NCBI GenBank assembly: GCA_016938875.1
Contig: JAFGTV010000014.1
Location: 1-33,534 of the forward strand
Length of the DNA: 33,534 bases
Reading direction: 5' to 3'
Source of the DNA: Paracoccaceae bacterium
GTDB lineage: Bacteria; Pseudomonadota; Alphaproteobacteria; Rhodobacterales; Rhodobacteraceae
Below, one piece after another: positions 1 through 7,559 of this stretch (position 1 is the stretch's first letter; each line of letters begins with the position of its first letter). The translations under genes were made by a program, and so were the position numbers. The notes beneath the pieces were generated by a model. The model saw only the letters and a list, made by a program, of their open reading frames with translations, made no database searches and was not told the origin of the DNA.

Positions 1-843
1 GGTCTGGCGCGCGCCAAAGCCGAACTTGCGGCTGGCCTCTTGTTGCAGGGTCGAGGTCATGAAGGGCGGCGCGGGGTTGCGGCTGGCCGGTTTCGCCTCG
101 ACCGAGGCAACGCTCAGGTCGCGGCTCTGGATCGCCTGCACGGCCAGTTCCGCGGCGGTGTCGGTTTCCAGGTCGAACTTGTCCAGTTTCTTGCCGCCCA
201 GGATCGTCAGGCGCGCCTCGTAGCTTTGGCCGCGGGGCGTGGACAGCACCGCCTTGACGGTCCAGTATTCGCGGGCGCGGAACGCCTCGATCTCCATCTC
301 GCGCTCGACGATCAGGCGCAGGCAGACCGATTGCACGCGCCCGGCAGATTTCGCGCCGGGCAGTTTGCGCCACAGCACCGGCGACAGGTTGAAGCCCACC
401 AGATAGTCCAAAGCGCGCCGCGCCAGGTAGGCGTGCACCAGCGGTTCGTCGACCTGGCGGGGGTTTTTCATCGCCTCGGTCACGGCGGATTTGGTGATCG
501 CGTTGAACACGACGCGGCTGACGGCGGTGTCCTTCTTGATCGCCTTGCGCTTGCGCAGGGCCTCTTCCAGGTGCCAGCTGATCGCCTCTCCCTCGCGGTC
601 GGGGTCGGTTGCGAGGATCAGGACATTGTCGTCCTTGAGCGCGTCCGCGATCGCCTTGACGTGCTTGCGAGAGTCGGTCCCGATCTCCCATTTCATCTCG
701 AAATCATGCTCGGTATCGACCGAACCGTCCTTGGGGGGCAGGTCGCGCACATGCCCATAAGACGCCAGGACCGTGTAATCAGAGCCGAGATATTTGTTGA
801 TTGTCTTGGCTTTAGCCGGGGACTCGACAACGACGACGGGCAT
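1..843 (-). CDS. topA: DNA topoisomerase I, N-terminal part (gene runs off the window)
   Basis: Type IA topoisomerase that relaxes negatively supercoiled DNA. The start codon is the complement of 841-843, preceded on the minus strand by a good AAAGGA ribosome site. The 281 visible residues open with VVVESPAKAKTI, the TOPRIM start, and carry the metal-binding acidic triad D80/D82/E84 in DPDREGEA. Further on they contain typical type IA sequence (ALDYLVGFNLSPVLW, then KSAGRVQSVCLRLIVERE). The reading ends in GFGARQT, just before the expected GLITYMRTDS segment with the catalytic tyrosine, so the active-site Tyr and the C-terminal zinc-ribbon region lie outside. It lies downstream of dprA on the same strand, a common alphaproteobacterial arrangement. 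There is no stop within the window; the frame stays open to base 1. Confidence 0.97.
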   Translation of the reverse strand, partial: MPVVVVESPAKAKTINKYLGSDYTVLASYGHVRDLPPKDGSVDTEHDFEMKWEIGTDSRKHVKAIADALKDDNVLILATDPDREGEAISWHLEEALRKRKAIKKDTAVSRVVFNAITKSAVTEAMKNPRQVDEPLVHAYLARRALDYLVGFNLSPVLWRKLPGAKSAGRVQSVCLRLIVEREMEIEAFRAREYWTVKAVLSTPRGQSYEARLTILGGKKLDKFDLETDTAAELAVQAIQSRDLSVASVEAKPASRNPAPPFMTSTLQQEASRKFGFGARQT

Positions 844-1026
844 GAAATTCCTTTCGACTCGGGCACATGCCCTTGGCGGGGCAAAATGTGGGGGGCATGG
901 GGGGATTGTCAATGCGCCCTGCCAAAGGGCCCCGTCAGGGCAACCCTTCCCCCCGGTCGGGACCGTGCCCAACAGGCGGCCGCGCGGGTGGCGCGATCGG
1001 GCGGGCCCGCCCCGGCGCGGCGGCCC

Positions 1027-2205
1027 TCAGTCCTGGCGCGACAGCAAACCGCCGGGGGCGCGTGCGATGCGGCCCTCCAGTTCCAGCGTCAACAGCTCGG
1101 GCGCGATCCGGCCTGCGGGCAGGTTCAGATCGCGGATCAGCTGATCCTCGGCCAGCGGCGAGGGGCCCAGCCGCGACAGGATCTCGCGGTGCAGCGCGGG
1201 GGTGTCGGCGGGCGGCGCGCGCCGGGCATCGGGCGGGGTTTCGGGCACCGTGGTGATCCTCGCGCGGGGGCGGGGCGCAGGTTTGACAGGCGCGGGCGCG
1301 ATGTCGGCGATTGGCACCGGGGCGCCCAGGGCCTCGATCACATCATCGGGGCCGCGCACCAGGGCCGCGCCATCGCGGATCAGCATGTTGCACCCCGAGG
1401 CGCGCGCGTCGAACGGATGGCCGGGCACCGCCAGCACCTCGCGCCCCTGGTCCAGCGCGCACCTGGCGGTGATCAGGCTGCCCGAACGGGCCGCGGCCTC
1501 GACCACGACGACGGCGCGTGCCAGGCCCGAGATGATGCGGTTGCGTTGCGGGAAATGTCGCGCCTGGGGCTGCAGGCCCGGCGGATGTTCGGACAGGCGC
1601 AGCCCCTTTTCACCGATCTCTGCGGCCAGGGCCGCGTTCTCGGACGGATAGGGCACATCGACCCCGCCGGCCTGAACCGCGATGGTGCCGCTGTCCAGCG
1701 TGGCCATATGGGCGGCCCGGTCGATCCCGCGCGCCAGCCCCGAAACCGTGACATAGCCCGCATCACCCAGCCCCTCGGCCAGGCGCCGGGCCATGCGCGT
1801 GCCCAGCGACGAGGCATTGCGCGCCCCCACCAGGGCCACCATCGGGCGCGATACCAGCTCGACCCGCCCGAAGGCCCACAGAACCGGCGGGGCGTCGGGC
1901 AGATCCATCAGGGCCGCGGGATAGCCGGGGGCGCCGTGGGCCAACAGCCGCGCGCCCAGGGCACGCCCGTGCTCCAGCTCGGCCAGGGCGGCATCTGCGG
2001 GGCAGGGGGCGTAATCGCCCACACCCGCCGCGCGGGCCACCTGCGGCAGGGCGTCCAGCGCCGCCTCGGCACTGCCATGTTCGCCCAGCATTCGGAAAAA
2101 GGTGGTCGCGCCAACCCGACGTGACCGGATGAGACGGAGCCACGCAACCAGGGAGTCTTCCCGGGTGGGTGGTGCGAGGGGGTGGTAGGAAGAAATGTTC
2201 TCCAC
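1027..2205 (-). CDS. dprA: DNA-processing protein DprA
   Basis: Single-strand DNA-binding protein that loads RecA onto incoming DNA in natural transformation. The 392-residue product has an N-terminal helical (SAM-like) region, then the Rossmann-like DprA core from about residue 100 to 295. Recognisable motifs are GARNASSLG near 127, SGLARGID near 155, FPQRNRIISGLA near 218, and SGSLITA near 241. A C-terminal winged-helix region lies at about 335-390. The start is a GTG (complement of 2203-2205) with only a weak ribosome site, so the exact N-terminus is less certain than the rest. It is followed by topA after 183 bases that include a 14-base perfect GC palindrome at 999-1012. Whether the organism is competent cannot be judged from this window. 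Confidence 0.95.
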   Translation of the reverse strand: MENISSYHPLAPPTREDSLVAWLRLIRSRRVGATTFFRMLGEHGSAEAALDALPQVARAAGVGDYAPCPADAALAELEHGRALGARLLAHGAPGYPAALMDLPDAPPVLWAFGRVELVSRPMVALVGARNASSLGTRMARRLAEGLGDAGYVTVSGLARGIDRAAHMATLDSGTIAVQAGGVDVPYPSENAALAAEIGEKGLRLSEHPPGLQPQARHFPQRNRIISGLARAVVVVEAAARSGSLITARCALDQGREVLAVPGHPFDARASGCNMLIRDGAALVRGPDDVIEALGAPVPIADIAPAPVKPAPRPRARITTVPETPPDARRAPPADTPALHREILSRLGPSPLAEDQLIRDLNLPAGRIAPELLTLELEGRIARAPGGLLSRQD

Positions 2206-2334
2206 GTTCCGCAGCTCCGCTCATCCTTGCGCCCACTCTTCGGGCAAGAGGGTTAACGCAAAGTGAACGATCGAGATTTTTTCGCCCGGCCCGCGCGTTT
2301 TTTCCGCGCGCCCGCTTATTCACGTTGAAAATAC

Positions 2335-2352
2335 CCTGATCCGCGGATCAGG
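2335..2352 (-). terminator. Palindromic terminator overlapping the tldD stop codon
   Basis: CCTGATCCGCGGATCAGG is a perfect 18-base palindrome that contains the tldD stop codon (complement of 2348-2350). Read in the tldD direction it is followed by GTATTTTC, so it looks like an intrinsic terminator whose stem begins inside the last codons. Confidence 0.55.
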
Positions 2353-3769
2353 CTGCCGCGCCGCCGACGGTCAGCCCGCCGATCAGCAATGTCGGCTGGC
2401 CCACGCCCACCGGCACCCATTGGCCGGCCTTGCCGCAATTGCCGATGCCGGGATCCAGCGCCATGTCATTGCCGATGGCCCGGATCTGGCGCATCGTGGT
2501 GGGTCCGTCGCCGATCAGGGTGGCGCCCTTGACGGGTGCGCCGACCTTGCCGTTCTTGACCCGGTAAGCCTCGGTGCAGCTGAACACGAACTTGCCGTTG
2601 GTGATATCGACCTGTCCGCCGCCAAAGCCGACGGCATAGATCCCGTCCTTGACCTCGGCCACCACGTCGCCGGGATCGGAATCGCCCGACAGCATATAGG
2701 TGTTGGTCATGCGCGGCATCGGCGGGTGGGCATAGCTTTCGCGCCGCCCGTTGCCGGTGGGGGCGACCCCCATCAGCCGGGCGTTCTGGCGGTCCTGCAT
2801 ATAGCCCACCAGCACCCCGTCCTCGATCAGCACCGTCTTGCCCGAGGGCGTCCCTTCGTCGTCGAAACTGATCGAGCCACGCCGGTCGGGGATCGTGCCA
2901 TCATCCAGCACCGTCACCCCCCGCGCCGCGACCTGCTGGCCCATCAGCCCGGCAAAGGCGGAACTGCCCTTGCGGTTGAAATCGCCCTCCAGCCCATGGC
3001 CCACGGCCTCGTGCAGCAGGATGCCGGGCCAGCCCGCGCCCAGGGCCACGTCCATCACGCCCGCTGGGGCGGCCTCGGCGCGCAGGTTGACCAGCGCGAT
3101 GCGCAGGGCCTCGCGCGCGGTGGTCTGCCAGTGGTCGCGCAGGATCAGCCCCTCCAGCCCGGTGCGTCCGCCGCCGCCATGGCTGCCGCTTTCGCGCCGG
3201 CCGTTCTCTTCGACGATCACCGCGACGTTCAGCCGGGTCATCGGCCGGGTGTCGGACAACAACATCCCGTCGGGGCGCAGGATATGCACCTCTTGCAGCG
3301 AGGCCGCCAAGGTCGCGCTGACCTGCACCACGCGCGGGTCCAGCGCGCGGGCAAAGGCGTCGATCTCGCGCAGGGTCTCCAGCTTGACGCCGAAGGTCGC
3401 GCCGGACATCGGATCGGCGTCGGTATAAAGGCGCCGGTTGGTCGGCTGGGGGCTGTCGGCCAGGGTGCCGCCGCCCTCGGCCACGGCCAGGCGGGCGGTC
3501 TGGGCGGCGCGGGTCAGCGCGGCCTGAGAAATTTCGGTGGAATGGGCGTAACCCGCCGCCTCGCCCTTGACGGCGCGCAGGCCAAACCCCTCGGAGGCGT
3601 CATAGCTTGCGGTGCGCACCCGCCCGTCGTCGAAACTCAGCACCTCGGAGCGGCGCCGTTCCAGGAACAATTCGCCGTCATCGGCGCCCTGCGTCGCCTG
3701 GGCCAGCAGGGCCTGGGCGCGGTCGCGGTCAAGGAGCGTGTCAAAGGGGCGGAACGGGGGGTGCTGCAT
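2348..3769 (-). CDS. tldD: Metalloprotease TldD
   Basis: Subunit of the TldD/TldE (PmbA) zinc peptidase, which degrades unfolded peptides and matures some modified peptides such as microcin B17. The protein has 473 residues, normal for the family. The zinc motif H253-E254-A-V-G-H258 is seen in the segment LLHEAVGHGLEGD, followed by glycine-rich conserved sequence and a C-terminal CTEAYRVKNGK segment typical of TldD. The partner TldE is not in this window. The 5' side is a 460-base spacer before the divergent thrC. In the relatives I know, the aa3-type cytochrome oxidase operon lies there. Confidence 0.95.
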   Translation of the reverse strand: MQHPPFRPFDTLLDRDRAQALLAQATQGADDGELFLERRRSEVLSFDDGRVRTASYDASEGFGLRAVKGEAAGYAHSTEISQAALTRAAQTARLAVAEGGGTLADSPQPTNRRLYTDADPMSGATFGVKLETLREIDAFARALDPRVVQVSATLAASLQEVHILRPDGMLLSDTRPMTRLNVAVIVEENGRRESGSHGGGGRTGLEGLILRDHWQTTAREALRIALVNLRAEAAPAGVMDVALGAGWPGILLHEAVGHGLEGDFNRKGSSAFAGLMGQQVAARGVTVLDDGTIPDRRGSISFDDEGTPSGKTVLIEDGVLVGYMQDRQNARLMGVAPTGNGRRESYAHPPMPRMTNTYMLSGDSDPGDVVAEVKDGIYAVGFGGGQVDITNGKFVFSCTEAYRVKNGKVGAPVKGATLIGDGPTTMRQIRAIGNDMALDPGIGNCGKAGQWVPVGVGQPTLLIGGLTVGGAAA

Positions 3770-4009
3770 GTGTCTCTCTTTCGCGGATCGTCGGGGCGCG
3801 GGGCGTGGGCGGCGGACAAAAGCGGCAAGTTGTCGCAGCTTTTTCTTGTCCTTTCCTGCTCAATATGTTTCCCTTGGGCGTGGATACAATGGATTTCCGG
3901 GCCTTTTACCGGGATCCGCCATGGATGGCGAAAACGCCACATGGGAACTGGATCGGGCCGCGTATGGGGTTTGATCCGAAAATACCGGACCTGCCGCAGC
4001 TTTCCATAT

Positions 4010-4046
4010 CCGCCCCCGCCGCCGCCCCTGGGCGGTGCGGGGGCGG
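4010..4046. repeat. Very stable GC-rich stem-loop upstream of thrC
   Basis: The arms CCGCCCCCGC (4010-4019) and GCGGGGGCGG (4037-4046) are perfectly complementary. Inside them CCGCCC (4022-4027) can pair with GGGCGG (4030-4035). No T-run follows on either strand, so it is not a classical intrinsic terminator. The bases 4032-4040 can pair instead with CCGCACCGC at 4067-4075 (nine perfect pairs), giving two mutually exclusive folds. Confidence 0.6.
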
Positions 4047-4177
4047 GCGGTCGGCGGCGATGTGAGCCGCACCGCACCTGTCCCAAAGTACCCCGCCCGC
4101 CCAACCGCCCCGTGTCGCCCGTACCCGATATCGGCGCGCGCCACGGTTTTCGCCCGGTTTGCGCCAGGCGGGGATGA

Positions 4178-4193
4178 CACCGCGCGCGCGGTG
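4178..4193. repeat. 16-base perfect palindrome 36 bases before thrC
   Basis: CACCGCGCGCGCGGTG is fully self-complementary and ends 36 bases before the thrC start codon. It could be a protein-binding site, a leader-RNA hairpin or simply a GC-rich remnant; nothing in the sequence decides. Confidence 0.45.
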
Positions 4194-4229
4194 GCGTATC
4201 AGGCGTCAGACTGAGCGATAGGCAGGCAG

Positions 4230-5621
4230 ATGCGTTACGTTTCCACCCGGGGGCAGGCCCCGGTTCTGACATTCGAAGAGGCGATGCTGACAGGGCTCGC
4301 GCGCGATGGTGGGCTTTACGTGCCCGAGACCGTGCCGACGATGACCCCCGCCGATATCGCCGCACTGGCAGGGCAAAGCTATGAAGAGGTCGCCTTTCGG
4401 GTGATGCGCCCGTTTATCGGCGATGCCTTCACGGATGCGGAATTGCACGCGATCATCGCGCGCGCCTATGCCGGGTTCGATCATGCCGCGCGCGCGCCGC
4501 TGGTCCAACTGGGCCCCAACCACTTCTTGCTGGAACTTTTCCACGGCCCCACCCTGGCGTTCAAGGATTTCGCCATGCAGTTGATCGGCCAGCTGTTCCA
4601 GGCGGCGTTGGAACGCTCGGGCCAGCGGGTCACCATCGTGGGCGCGACCAGTGGCGACACCGGATCGGCCGCGATCGAGGCGTTCCAGGGGCTGGACAAT
4701 GTCGATGTGTTCATCCTGTTCCCCGAGGGGCGCGTATCAGAGGTGCAGCGCCGCCAGATGACCACGAACCCGGCGTCCAACGTGCATGCGCTGGCGCTCA
4801 AGGGGGATTTCGACGACTGCCAGGCGCGGCTCAAGGACATGTTCAACGACTTTGCGTTTCGCGACGCGGTGGGGCTGGCCGGTGTGAACTCGATCAACTG
4901 GGCGCGGGTGCTGGCGCAGGTCGTCTATTACTTCAGCTCGGCTGTTTCGCTGGGCGCGCCGCACCGGGCGGTCAGCTTTACCGTGCCGACGGGCAATTTC
5001 GGCGACATCTTTGCGGGCTATATCGCGCGCCGGATGGGGCTGCCGGTCGAAAAGCTGGTGATCGCGACGAACCAGAACGACATCCTGCACCGTGCGCTGA
5101 CCGGCGGGGCCTATGAAACCCACGGGGTGTCCCCCTCGATCAGCCCGTCGATGGATATCCAGGTCAGCTCGAATTTCGAGCGCGCCCTGTTCGAGGCATA
5201 TGACCGCGATGGCGCGGCCGTGGCCCAGCAGATGCAGGCGCTCAAGGATGACGGCGGATTCACCATTTCCCAAGGCGCGCTGGAGGCCCTGCGCGAGGTG
5301 TTCACCTCTGGCCGCGCGTCCGAAGAGGAAACCACCGCCACGATCCGCGCCACCCATGCCGCGACCGGCGAAACCCTGTGCCCGCATTCCGCCGTCGGCG
5401 TGAAAGTCGCCCAGGATCAGCCCGCCTCGGCCACGCCGATGATCACGCTGGCCACCGCGCATCCGGCGAAATTCCCCGACGCGGTTCAGGCCGCCACCGG
5501 CACGCGCCCCCCCCTTCCCAAGCGGATGGCGGATCTGTATGAGCGGGCGGAGCGGGTCACGGTCGTCGAAAACGACCTTGCCGCGATCGAGGCCCTCATC
5601 GAGGAAAGGCGCGCCCAGTGA
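4230..5621 (+). CDS. thrC: Threonine synthase
   Basis: PLP enzyme converting O-phosphohomoserine to threonine, the last step of threonine synthesis. The 463-residue length fits the longer bacterial/fungal-type threonine synthases. The N-terminus MRYVSTRGQAP with GLARDGGLYVP is typical. The PLP lysine is K112 in HGPTLAFKDFAMQ, followed by GATSGDTGSAAIEA for phosphate binding, VNSINWARVLAQ and PTGNFGDIFAGY. The ATG at 4230 gives the family's usual N-terminus, although the ribosome site is weak. Its stop overlaps the GTG start of the M16 peptidase gene, so the two are probably translated in a coupled way. The lysC gene at 16983 supplies the head of the same aspartate pathway but is unlinked. Confidence 0.96.
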   Translation: MRYVSTRGQAPVLTFEEAMLTGLARDGGLYVPETVPTMTPADIAALAGQSYEEVAFRVMRPFIGDAFTDAELHAIIARAYAGFDHAARAPLVQLGPNHFLLELFHGPTLAFKDFAMQLIGQLFQAALERSGQRVTIVGATSGDTGSAAIEAFQGLDNVDVFILFPEGRVSEVQRRQMTTNPASNVHALALKGDFDDCQARLKDMFNDFAFRDAVGLAGVNSINWARVLAQVVYYFSSAVSLGAPHRAVSFTVPTGNFGDIFAGYIARRMGLPVEKLVIATNQNDILHRALTGGAYETHGVSPSISPSMDIQVSSNFERALFEAYDRDGAAVAQQMQALKDDGGFTISQGALEALREVFTSGRASEEETTATIRATHAATGETLCPHSAVGVKVAQDQPASATPMITLATAHPAKFPDAVQAATGTRPPLPKRMADLYERAERVTVVENDLAAIEALIEERRAQ

Positions 5622-6880
5622 GCGTCGAACTTCACAGGCTGTCCAACGGCCTGCGCATCGTGACCGAGCATATGCCCGGCCTGAAATCCGCATCCATCGG
5701 CATCTGGGTGAACGCCGGGGGCCGCGACGAGGCGCCCGCGGAAAACGGTATCGCGCATTTCCTGGAACACATGGCCTTCAAGGGGACCGCCAAGCGCACC
5801 ACCCTGGGCATCGCCGAGGCGATCGAGGACGTGGGCGGCTATATCAACGCCTATACCTCGCGCGAGATGACCGCCTATTACGCCCGCGTGCTGGAGGCCG
5901 ACGTGCCGCTGGCGCTGGACGTGCTGGCCGACATCTTGTTGAACCCGCTCTTTGATCCCGCCGATATCGAGGTCGAGCGCGGGGTGATCCTGCAAGAGAT
6001 CGGCCAGGTTCTGGACACGCCCGACGACGTGATCTTTGACTGGTTGCAAGAGGTCGCCTATCCCGACCAGGCGCTGGGCCGCACGATCCTGGGTCCGGCC
6101 GAGCGGGTCAGCGCCTTTACCCGCGATGATCTGTTTTCCTTTGTCGGGCGTCACTATGCGCCCGATCAGATGATCCTGTCGGCTGCGGGCGCCGTGGACC
6201 ACGACGAGATCGTGCGCCTGGCCGAGACGCTTTTTGGGCATCTCGAACCCAGCGCCAAGGGCAGCCACACGCCCGCCCTGTTCATGGGCGGCGAGCGGCG
6301 CGTGGTCAAGCCGCTGGAACAGGCGCATATGGCGATGGCCTTTGAATGCGCAGGCTACCGCGATCCGGCGATCTATACCGCGCAGATCTTCTCGATCGCG
6401 ATGGGCGGCGGCATGTCCTCGCGGCTGTTCCAGGAACTGCGCGAAAAGCGTGGGCTTTGCTACACCGTCTTTGCCCAGACCGGGGCCTATGCCGAAACCG
6501 GGCTGATCACGCTTTATGCCGGGACCAGCGGCGCGCAGATGGGCGAGTTGGCCGAGCTGACCATGGTGGAAATGGCCCGCGCCGCCCAAGACATGTCCCC
6601 CGCCGAGGTTGCCCGCGCCCGCGCCCAGATGAAGGCCGGCCTGCTGATGGGACTGGAAAGCCCCTCCAGCCGGGCCGAGCGTCTGGCGCGGCTGGTGGCG
6701 ATCTGGGACCGGGTGCCCGGTATCGAGGAAACCGTGGCCCATATCGACGCGGTGACCACCGGCGATGTGCGCGATCTGGCCGGCCGCCTGGCCGGATCGG
6801 GCCGCGCGGCGCTGGCGCTGTATGGTCCGGTCGCGGACGCGCCGGAACTGGCCGCGCTGCAAGGTCGGCTGGCCGCCTGA
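5618..6880 (+). CDS. M16-family zinc protease (mitochondrial processing peptidase-like)
   Basis: Insulinase/pitrilysin-family peptidase of 420 residues, the size of single-unit PqqL/MPP-beta-like bacterial members. The inverted zinc motif H47-F-L-E50-H51 is present, and E127 in VILQEI falls 76 residues after H51, the usual third ligand. A C-terminal non-catalytic M16 domain follows, with SRLFQELREKRGLCY typical of the family. It starts at GTG 5618, overlapping the thrC stop by four bases; the ATG-less start is supported by the N-terminus lining up with family members (LSNGLRIVTE). No signal peptide is seen, so it is probably cytoplasmic. Position right after thrC is conserved in Rhodobacterales. 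The substrate is unknown. Confidence 0.93.
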   Translation: MSVELHRLSNGLRIVTEHMPGLKSASIGIWVNAGGRDEAPAENGIAHFLEHMAFKGTAKRTTLGIAEAIEDVGGYINAYTSREMTAYYARVLEADVPLALDVLADILLNPLFDPADIEVERGVILQEIGQVLDTPDDVIFDWLQEVAYPDQALGRTILGPAERVSAFTRDDLFSFVGRHYAPDQMILSAAGAVDHDEIVRLAETLFGHLEPSAKGSHTPALFMGGERRVVKPLEQAHMAMAFECAGYRDPAIYTAQIFSIAMGGGMSSRLFQELREKRGLCYTVFAQTGAYAETGLITLYAGTSGAQMGELAELTMVEMARAAQDMSPAEVARARAQMKAGLLMGLESPSSRAERLARLVAIWDRVPGIEETVAHIDAVTTGDVRDLAGRLAGSGRAALALYGPVADAPELAALQGRLAA

Positions 6881-7470
6881 TGCTGGGGCTCAAGCGCAAG
6901 GTCCGCATCGAGACAGAGCGGATGACCCTGCGCCCGCCCGCCCATTCCGATTTCCGCGACTGGGCCACGTTGCGCGCCGACAGTGCCGCCTTTTTGACAC
7001 CATGGGAACCGGCCTGGGCCGCCGATCACTTGACGCGCAAGGCGTTTACCAACCGGGTCTACTGGACCCAGCGCGCGCTGGGCACCGGCTCGGCACTGCC
7101 GCTATTCCTGGTGCGGCGTGCCGACGAGGTTCTGTTGGGCGCGATCACCCTGGACAACATCCGCCGCGGCCCCGCCCAGTCGGGCACGCTGGGCTATTGG
7201 ATCGGCCAGCCCTTTGCCCGTCACGGTTATATGCGCGAGGCGATAGAGGCGGTGGTGCATCATGCCTTTGTCATGCGCGATCTCAGCCGGATCGAGGCCG
7301 CCTGCCTGCCCGAAAACGCCGCCTCGCGCGGGGTGCTGGAAAAATGCGGCTTCAAGTATGAAGGGGTCGCGCAAAGCTATCTGCAAATCAACGGACGCTG
7401 GCGCAACCATGTGCTTTACGCCAACCTGCGCGGCGACCGGCGCGGGCGCACCGATACCGGACAGGGCTAG
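6880..7470 (+). CDS. GNAT N-acetyltransferase, RimJ/RimL type
   Basis: Acetyl-CoA-dependent acetyltransferase of 196 residues, most like the RimJ/RimL group that acetylates protein N-termini such as those of ribosomal proteins. Seen in order: an N-terminal RIETERMTLRPP strand, LGYWIGQPFARHGYMREA (acetyl-CoA pyrophosphate loop region), then IEAACLPENAASRGVLEKCGFKYEG, the classic RimJ C-terminal motif. Its ATG shares the last base of the preceding peptidase stop codon (TGATG), so it is the third gene of a thrC-led operon. Specificity for a ribosomal protein is an inference from the family. Confidence 0.9.
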   Translation: MLGLKRKVRIETERMTLRPPAHSDFRDWATLRADSAAFLTPWEPAWAADHLTRKAFTNRVYWTQRALGTGSALPLFLVRRADEVLLGAITLDNIRRGPAQSGTLGYWIGQPFARHGYMREAIEAVVHHAFVMRDLSRIEAACLPENAASRGVLEKCGFKYEGVAQSYLQINGRWRNHVLYANLRGDRRGRTDTGQG

Positions 7471-7559
7471 CCGGGGCGGCCTGCCCCCGCCCCGCGAACA
7501 CGCCGCGCGACTTGCGCGCCCGCGCGCGGCATGCTTCACCGGGGGGGAAAGGATCGCCC

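Larger units (their letters stand above)
3770..4229. other. 460-base non-coding spacer between divergent tldD and thrC
   Basis: No convincing gene is present. The tldD side (3820-3900) is relatively AT-rich and could hold promoters. The thrC side is packed with inverted repeats: a very stable stem-loop at 4010-4046, a competing pairing partner at 4067-4075, and a perfect 16-base palindrome at 4178-4193. A 58-codon frame at 3889-4065 has no clear ribosome site, two rare ATA codons and a low-complexity tail, and is not called. The spacer sits where relatives carry ctaC-ctaB-ctaG-ctaE-surf1, so it may be what remains after loss of that operon (inference). Confidence 0.6.

Noticed and set aside
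999-1012. Perfect GC palindrome after dprA as a terminator
   Set aside because: No T-run in the direction of transcription, and such palindromes are common by chance at this GC content.
40-2124. Long plus-strand frame opposite topA and dprA
   Set aside because: Shadow of the two minus-strand genes; the translation is low-complexity, rich in Arg, Gly and Gln, with no recognisable family. Similar long frames opposite tldD, the M16 gene, SulP, ptsP, lysC and NDH-2 were dropped for the same reason.
3889-4065. 58-codon frame in the tldD-thrC spacer
   Set aside because: No convincing ribosome site, two rare ATA codons, an Ala/Gly/Pro tail produced by the hairpin DNA, and no recognisable family. 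A remnant is possible but unsupported.
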